DNA of 64,000 nucleotides, from assembly GCA_021018815.1 (NCBI GenBank), contig JAITYX010000053.1, positions 806,001 through 870,000 on the forward strand. The letters are read 5' to 3'. The notes beneath the pieces were generated by a model that made no database searches, was not told where the DNA came from, and saw nothing but the letters and a program-made list of their open reading frames with translations. The translations under genes and the position numbers were made by a program. The stretch comes from Talinum fruticosum (taxonomy: Eukaryota; Streptophyta; Magnoliopsida; Caryophyllales; Talinaceae). Shown here piece after piece: positions 61,472 through 64,000 of the stretch (position 1 is the stretch's first letter; each line of letters starts with the position of its first letter).

Positions 61472-63079
61472 TGAAGACTCGGACTTTACTCAAGCACAAT
61501 TCCGAGTTCTATCAAAGGAATCGGGTATAAGAATTTCTCATTTATAGAGTTTTGATTCTAAGGCATTCTCTCGTACCTTAGAAACTTTTCCGAGTGATAT
61601 AGTATTTTCTCTAAGTGATATGGCATTTACTTCATGTATTTTTGCTTGTCTCTAAGTGACTCGGAAAACGGATATGCACTCACGTCTGTCTCACTTAGTT
61701 CCGAGTCCCTCATCACTTAGAATTATCGCATGTTGAAATGACTAGTATTTCTCTTAACCGCACTCAGGTCTAACTTCATGATTAAAGTCTTATTCTGTTT
61801 TAGTCGGCGCTTCTAGTCCGAACCATGCTTAGTCTAGATCAACTTTGTTTCACTCGATATTCGTTGTATAACTTGATTCTCGCTTGGACTAACTCGGATG
61901 GAATTTTGAGTTTCATGGATATTAGACTCGGAAAATTCCATTTCTTTTCCGACTCGGATAATTAGTCACTTAAGTATCTGAATTATATTATTATCTCGTG
62001 TCTAATCTTGGACCAAAGTATTTTATAATTTGAGAATCAATTTGATTTACTTTTATAGGTTTTTCAAACGAGCATATACTTTTTGAAATACAAAATTAAC
62101 CGAGCTTCAAAACGTCAAATCACCAACGTAAAAGGCTTTTTCCATCTCCGACCTAGCCCCAAGAAGATTGTGTCGTGGCTGTCTGTTTCCAAAATTGGGA
62201 AACCGAAGCGCCAAGCTAAACGGTGGTTTTCACCTTACTTTTGAAGACACTACCGAGTGGTTTTAGACACAATCAAGGAAGTCAAGAGTTGTTGTCTAAC
62301 GTTCATATATCAACGGATATTTTCCGAGTGACTCGGAAAATCCTACACAATGGTTATAAAGGGACTTCCAGTCAGAAGATGGAGATAACGGCTACTCTGC
62401 CTGGTCATCTATAAAAGGAAGCCAACCCTCAAGACTTGAAGATTGCCGAACCTATTGTTAATATATACTTGAGCGAAAGTCATTGTATTCACTCTCAATC
62501 TTCTAACTTACAACTCCCACTCTATAATTCATTATATTTGAGTTGTAAGGTCTTGTACTTAGTTACAAACACTCTCCTTTTACTTTCTAAGTAAGGTCCT
62601 TGATCGAGTCGTAAAGTTTAACTTAGCTTAGTTGTCCCTAGCTGTAAGGGTTATCTCAGCTAGGAAGTACTAGATCGGATAAGGGAACTTCGAGTCTAAG
62701 AAAAACTTGTAAAGAGTTGTCTAAGGGAGCAACTTGGGTTCGGTCGATCTATGGTATTTTGTAGACTCAAAATAGTGGATTTGACTTCGTGCTTGGATTA
62801 GCACGGTCCGTGGTTTTTGCCCCAGGAGGGTTTCCACGTACTTTTTGTGTTTTCACTTTCCGAGTATATTCTAGACTCGGACTGATTCATAGTGTCAGCT
62901 TTATCTACTTCTTTACTCTTTATTGCAATTCTAAGTACATACTTTATCGACCCCATTTCAAACTCAAAATGCATCACGTCGTCATGCTGTGTTCAAAAGT
63001 GTTTGATTTTATCAAAAATCTTCCACCACCCTATTCACCCCCTCTAGGGTGATTCAGTCTCTCCTCAAGAAAATCTTCA
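61472..63079 (+). repeat. 5' LTR of copia E
   Basis: It starts TGAAGACTCGGAC and ends AATCTTCA. The TATA box TATAAAA is at 62410-62416. At about 1.61 kb it is slightly longer than B's LTRs. Confidence 0.92.
62410..62416 (+). promoter_or_regulatory. TATA box of copia E LTR
   Basis: TATAAAA in the context GGTCATCTATAAAAGGAAGCC, equivalent to the B LTR boxes at 6201 and 15478. Confidence 0.7.
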
Positions 63080-63093
63080 ATTGGTATCGAGTC
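63080..63093 (+). other. Primer-binding site of copia E
   Basis: ATTGGTATCGAGTC follows the LTR directly; one base differs from the B and C sites. Confidence 0.75.
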
Positions 63094-63138
63094 TAGCCTT
63101 TCGTAAAGGATCTAACTATCCAAAGGTATAAAGATCAA

Positions 63139-64000
63139 ATGGCTCGGAACAACGGAGAGTTCGATGAAGGAAGATCTTCCAGCAGACCGCCAAAATTCAA
63201 AGGATCCAACTTCGTGCACTTGGAAGAAACTCATGGAATGTTTCCTCCTGGATCATGATGAAGATGTTTGGGACATCATACAACAAGGAAACTACATTCC
63301 CATGAAGACAGAAGAATTTAGACTATTTCCCAAGACAAAGGCCGAGTTTACTCCAGGTGAAGCGAGAAGTTCGAAAGAACTTCAAGGCAATGAACATTCG
63401 ATGTGCGCCATCAGCTCGGAAGAATACAATCGAGTATCTGCTCGTGATTCAGCTAAAGAAGTGTGGGACACACTGGTCAACACTTATGAAGGCACAAGCC
63501 AAGTCGGACAAGCGAAGATCGGCCAATATCTTCATAAATATGAGCTATTTAAGATGGAGCCAGAAGAGAACATCACTCGGATGTTCATTCGATTTATCGA
63601 GATTACCAACAATCTCAAATCTCTGGTAAGAAGATTCCCACGAGGAAATGTGCAGAAAGATACTCGAAGTCTACCCAAGAGAAGATGGGGTCTCAAGGTG
63701 ACTCGCCATGAGGAGGCTCGGAACCTATCACTCCTAAAGCCGGACGAGCTCATTGGAAAGCTTCTCACTCATGAAATCCACCTGGAAGAGGAGGATGCTG
63801 AGGGCAGCACCAAAAAGAACATAGCGCCGAAAGCCTCGAAACCAGAGAAGCAAATCCGAGTTCCTCCGACTCGAAGAGGATCCCATGACACTTATTGCGA
63901 AAGGCTTCAAGAGAATGATGAAGCACAAAAGATGGGATAAGAAGCCAAAAGAAGAGTTCTACAGGAAAGACAAAAAGGATAGGAAAGGTAAATACTCATC
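63139..64000 (+). pseudogene. Copia E gag, partial, few frame breaks
   Basis: The ATG at 63139 gives M-A-R-N-N-G-E-F-D-E-G. A one-base shift moves the main frame to 63164-63940, which carries LLDHDEDVWDIIQQGNYIPM, SSEEYNRVSARDSAKEVWDT, GQAKIGQYLHKYELFKMEPE and LLKPDELIGKLLTHEIHLEE, the UBN2-like Gag core. Another shift near 63620-63660 alters the KRRWG segment. At 63930-64000 the frame changes again toward the zinc knuckle, which lies beyond the window. It is the longest open Gag in the window, so E may be the youngest or best-sequenced copy besides B. Confidence 0.82.

Larger units (their letters stand above)
61472..64000 (+). mobile_element. Copia element E, 5' part (continues past window)
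   Basis: It comprises the 5' LTR (61472-63079), primer site (63080-63093) and most of gag. It is the same family as A-D. CTCGG and CCGAG strings are mostly preserved where B and C have CTCGT or CTCGAG, so this copy gives the best local reference for the family sequence. Confidence 0.9.

Overview
This window is repeat-dominated, AT-rich plant nuclear DNA, probably from a flowering plant. I see no intact cellular gene, tRNA, rRNA or CRISPR array. Every protein-coding signal I recognise belongs to a transposable element: Sirevirus-like Ty1/copia retrotransposons, a Ty3/gypsy fragment with a tRNA-Asp-type primer site, a Tat/Ogre-type LTR, a plant L1 LINE, Helitrons and a hAT-type MITE. The species cannot be told from the sequence.

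Left block (1-22.7 kb): a three-level nest. A minus-strand gypsy element (gag, primer-binding site and LTR edge at 20029-22680) appears to have been invaded by copia element A (1-5331 plus 16147-20028). A was then split by copia element B (5332-16141). B is structurally complete: LTRs of about 1.53 kb, a TTTGT target duplication, a tRNA-iMet-type primer site, gag, pol, a third env-like ORF, two polypurine tracts and TG...CA ends. B's LTRs are nearly identical; A's are clearly diverged.

Middle block (22.7-48.5 kb): AT-rich DNA with Helitron-related material. It holds an RPA1-like (OB-fold) pseudogene at 23.8-24.5 kb and two opposed non-autonomous Helitrons with recognisable 5' TC and 3' hairpin-CTAG ends (28148-31294 plus; 39066-42477 minus). 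Extra Helitron 5' ends are iterated inside (AAT)n tracts. A degraded L1 LINE lies at 31.3-36.1 kb. An inverted repeat of nearly 0.9 kb per arm lies at 36.1-38.75 kb. A Helitron Rep N-terminal pseudogene at 47.3-48.5 kb ends just before the HUH region.

Right block (48.5-64 kb): an unclassified repeat starting TGTAACATCCC, then copia C (minus, 5' LTR plus gag and start of pol) inserted in the env-like ORF of copia D (minus). D has an internal gag-to-integrase deletion and a 677-bp hAT MITE in its integrase. A Tat/Ogre-type LTR and primer site follows, invaded by copia E (plus, 5' LTR plus gag), which runs off the window.

The most notable signals are these. (1) Paralogous copies of unrelated families differ recurrently by changes that converge on CTCG or CTCGTAA, which break ORFs and look like a systematic sequencing or consensus artefact. 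(2) A TATA box is conserved upstream of the third, env-like ORF in all three copia copies that retain it. (3) The opposed Helitrons and long inverted repeat could form large hairpins.
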